This document shows positions 34,861 to 35,040 of a stretch of DNA of 35,040 bases, piece by piece. The stretch's first letter is position 1. Each line of letters starts with the position of its first letter. The notes beneath the pieces are model-generated. The model worked only from the letters and a program-made list of their open reading frames with translations, ran no database searches and was not told where the DNA came from. A program made the translations under genes and the position numbers. The stretch comes from Sedimenticola sp. (GTDB lineage Bacteria > Pseudomonadota > Gammaproteobacteria > Chromatiales > Chromatiaceae). Location: positions 1 through 35,040 of the forward strand of contig JALSTP010000184.1 in the NCBI GenBank assembly GCA_026983675.1, read 5' to 3'.

Positions 34861-34866
34861 ATTCTA
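34861..34866 (-). promoter_or_regulatory. -10-like box just before rnr
   Basis: TAGAAT on the minus strand, with GAGACA (34885-34890) as a poor -35 at 18 bp. A start seven bases on would fall at the TTG itself, giving a leaderless message, or argue for the GTG at 34827 as true start. Confidence 0.35.
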
Positions 34867-34869
34867 CCG

Positions 34870-34898
34870 TTGACAAGCCCTTTTTGTCTCGGTAGAGT
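34870..34898 (+). promoter_or_regulatory. Sigma-70 promoter of tRNA-Leu
   Basis: Perfect TTGACA (34870-34875), a 17-bp spacer and TAGAGT (34893-34898). The predicted start near 34905 leaves about 50 bases of leader before the tRNA. It overlaps the divergent rnr promoter region. Confidence 0.7.
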
Positions 34899-34953
34899 TC
34901 GGCATCCTCACCGCATGGCGACGAATGCCGTGCATCCGGGAGTCATACCTCGA

Positions 34954-35040
34954 GCCGAGGTGGCGGAATTGGTAGACGCGCATGGTTCAGGTCCATGTGG
35001 GGGAAACCCCGTGGAGGTTCAAGTCCTCTCCTCGGCACCA
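34954..35040 (+). tRNA. tRNA-Leu (anticodon CAG)
   Basis: An 87-base tRNA with encoded CCA, ending on the last base of the window. The acceptor stem is GCCGAGG with CCTCGGC, the D-loop region contains GGTAGACGC, the anticodon arm is CATGG-TTCAGGT-CCATG, giving CAG, and the long variable arm typical of class II tRNA (leucine) follows. The T arm carries GTTCAAGTC. It reads CUG codons. Confidence 0.97.

Overview
The window reads as chromosomal DNA of a gammaproteobacterium, probably a sulfur-metabolising member of the Chromatiales type. This is inferred from gene content and moderately high GC: FleQ/FleR-type control of flagella, RdgC, the rpsF-rpsR-rplI-dnaB-alr-radA order, rnr-rlmB, and an octahaem tetrathionate-reductase-family cytochrome. 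There is no sign of a prophage, integrase, complete insertion sequence or CRISPR array. The genus cannot be fixed from sequence alone. Layout: (1) 1-338, a repeat-rich leader. (2) 339-4011, a tightly overlapped trio: octahaem cytochrome c, cytochrome b561-type membrane subunit, FGGY sugar kinase. (3) 4132-5139, UDP-glucuronate 4-epimerase; then rdgC (minus) and an AhpD-like protein (minus). (4) 7351-9480, amrB and amrA (plus), overlapping tail to tail with a GYF/transmembrane/pentapeptide-repeat protein (minus). (5) 9720-12758, fliK, a stand-alone FlhB C-terminal homologue and an LtaS-like sulfatase, translationally coupled (plus). (6) 12774-21370, the flagellar basal-body/export block read on the minus strand: fleQ, fleR, fliE, fliF, fliG, fliH, fliI, fliJ. 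Two sigma-54-type promoters can be seen, one before fleR and one before fliE. (7) 21613-24719, an atypical PilZ protein, a CNNM/CorC-type transporter, a double-FHA protein and a canonical PilZ protein. (8) 24726-31145, minus strand: rpsF-rpsR-DUF2232-rplI, then dnaB-alr-radA. (9) 31316-35040: a small secreted protein, rnr-rlmB (minus) and tRNA-Leu(CAG), which ends on the last base of the window. How the genes fit together: FleQ would switch on fleR, and FleR would switch on fliE-J, as in the Pseudomonas/Vibrio flagellar hierarchy. Here, however, the FleS kinase gene is missing between fleQ and fleR, and the FleR receiver has lost its phosphorylation residues. FleQ keeps an LFRS motif linked to c-di-GMP binding, and two PilZ proteins lie close by, so c-di-GMP is a likely input. 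The most unusual non-coding feature is a dispersed family of small elements with terminal inverted repeats (core TTGCCGGGTTAATA), present in at least three clear and probably five forms: a 121-bp copy, a 44-bp perfect palindrome that looks like its two ends fused, a copy at the window start, and two more diverged relatives.
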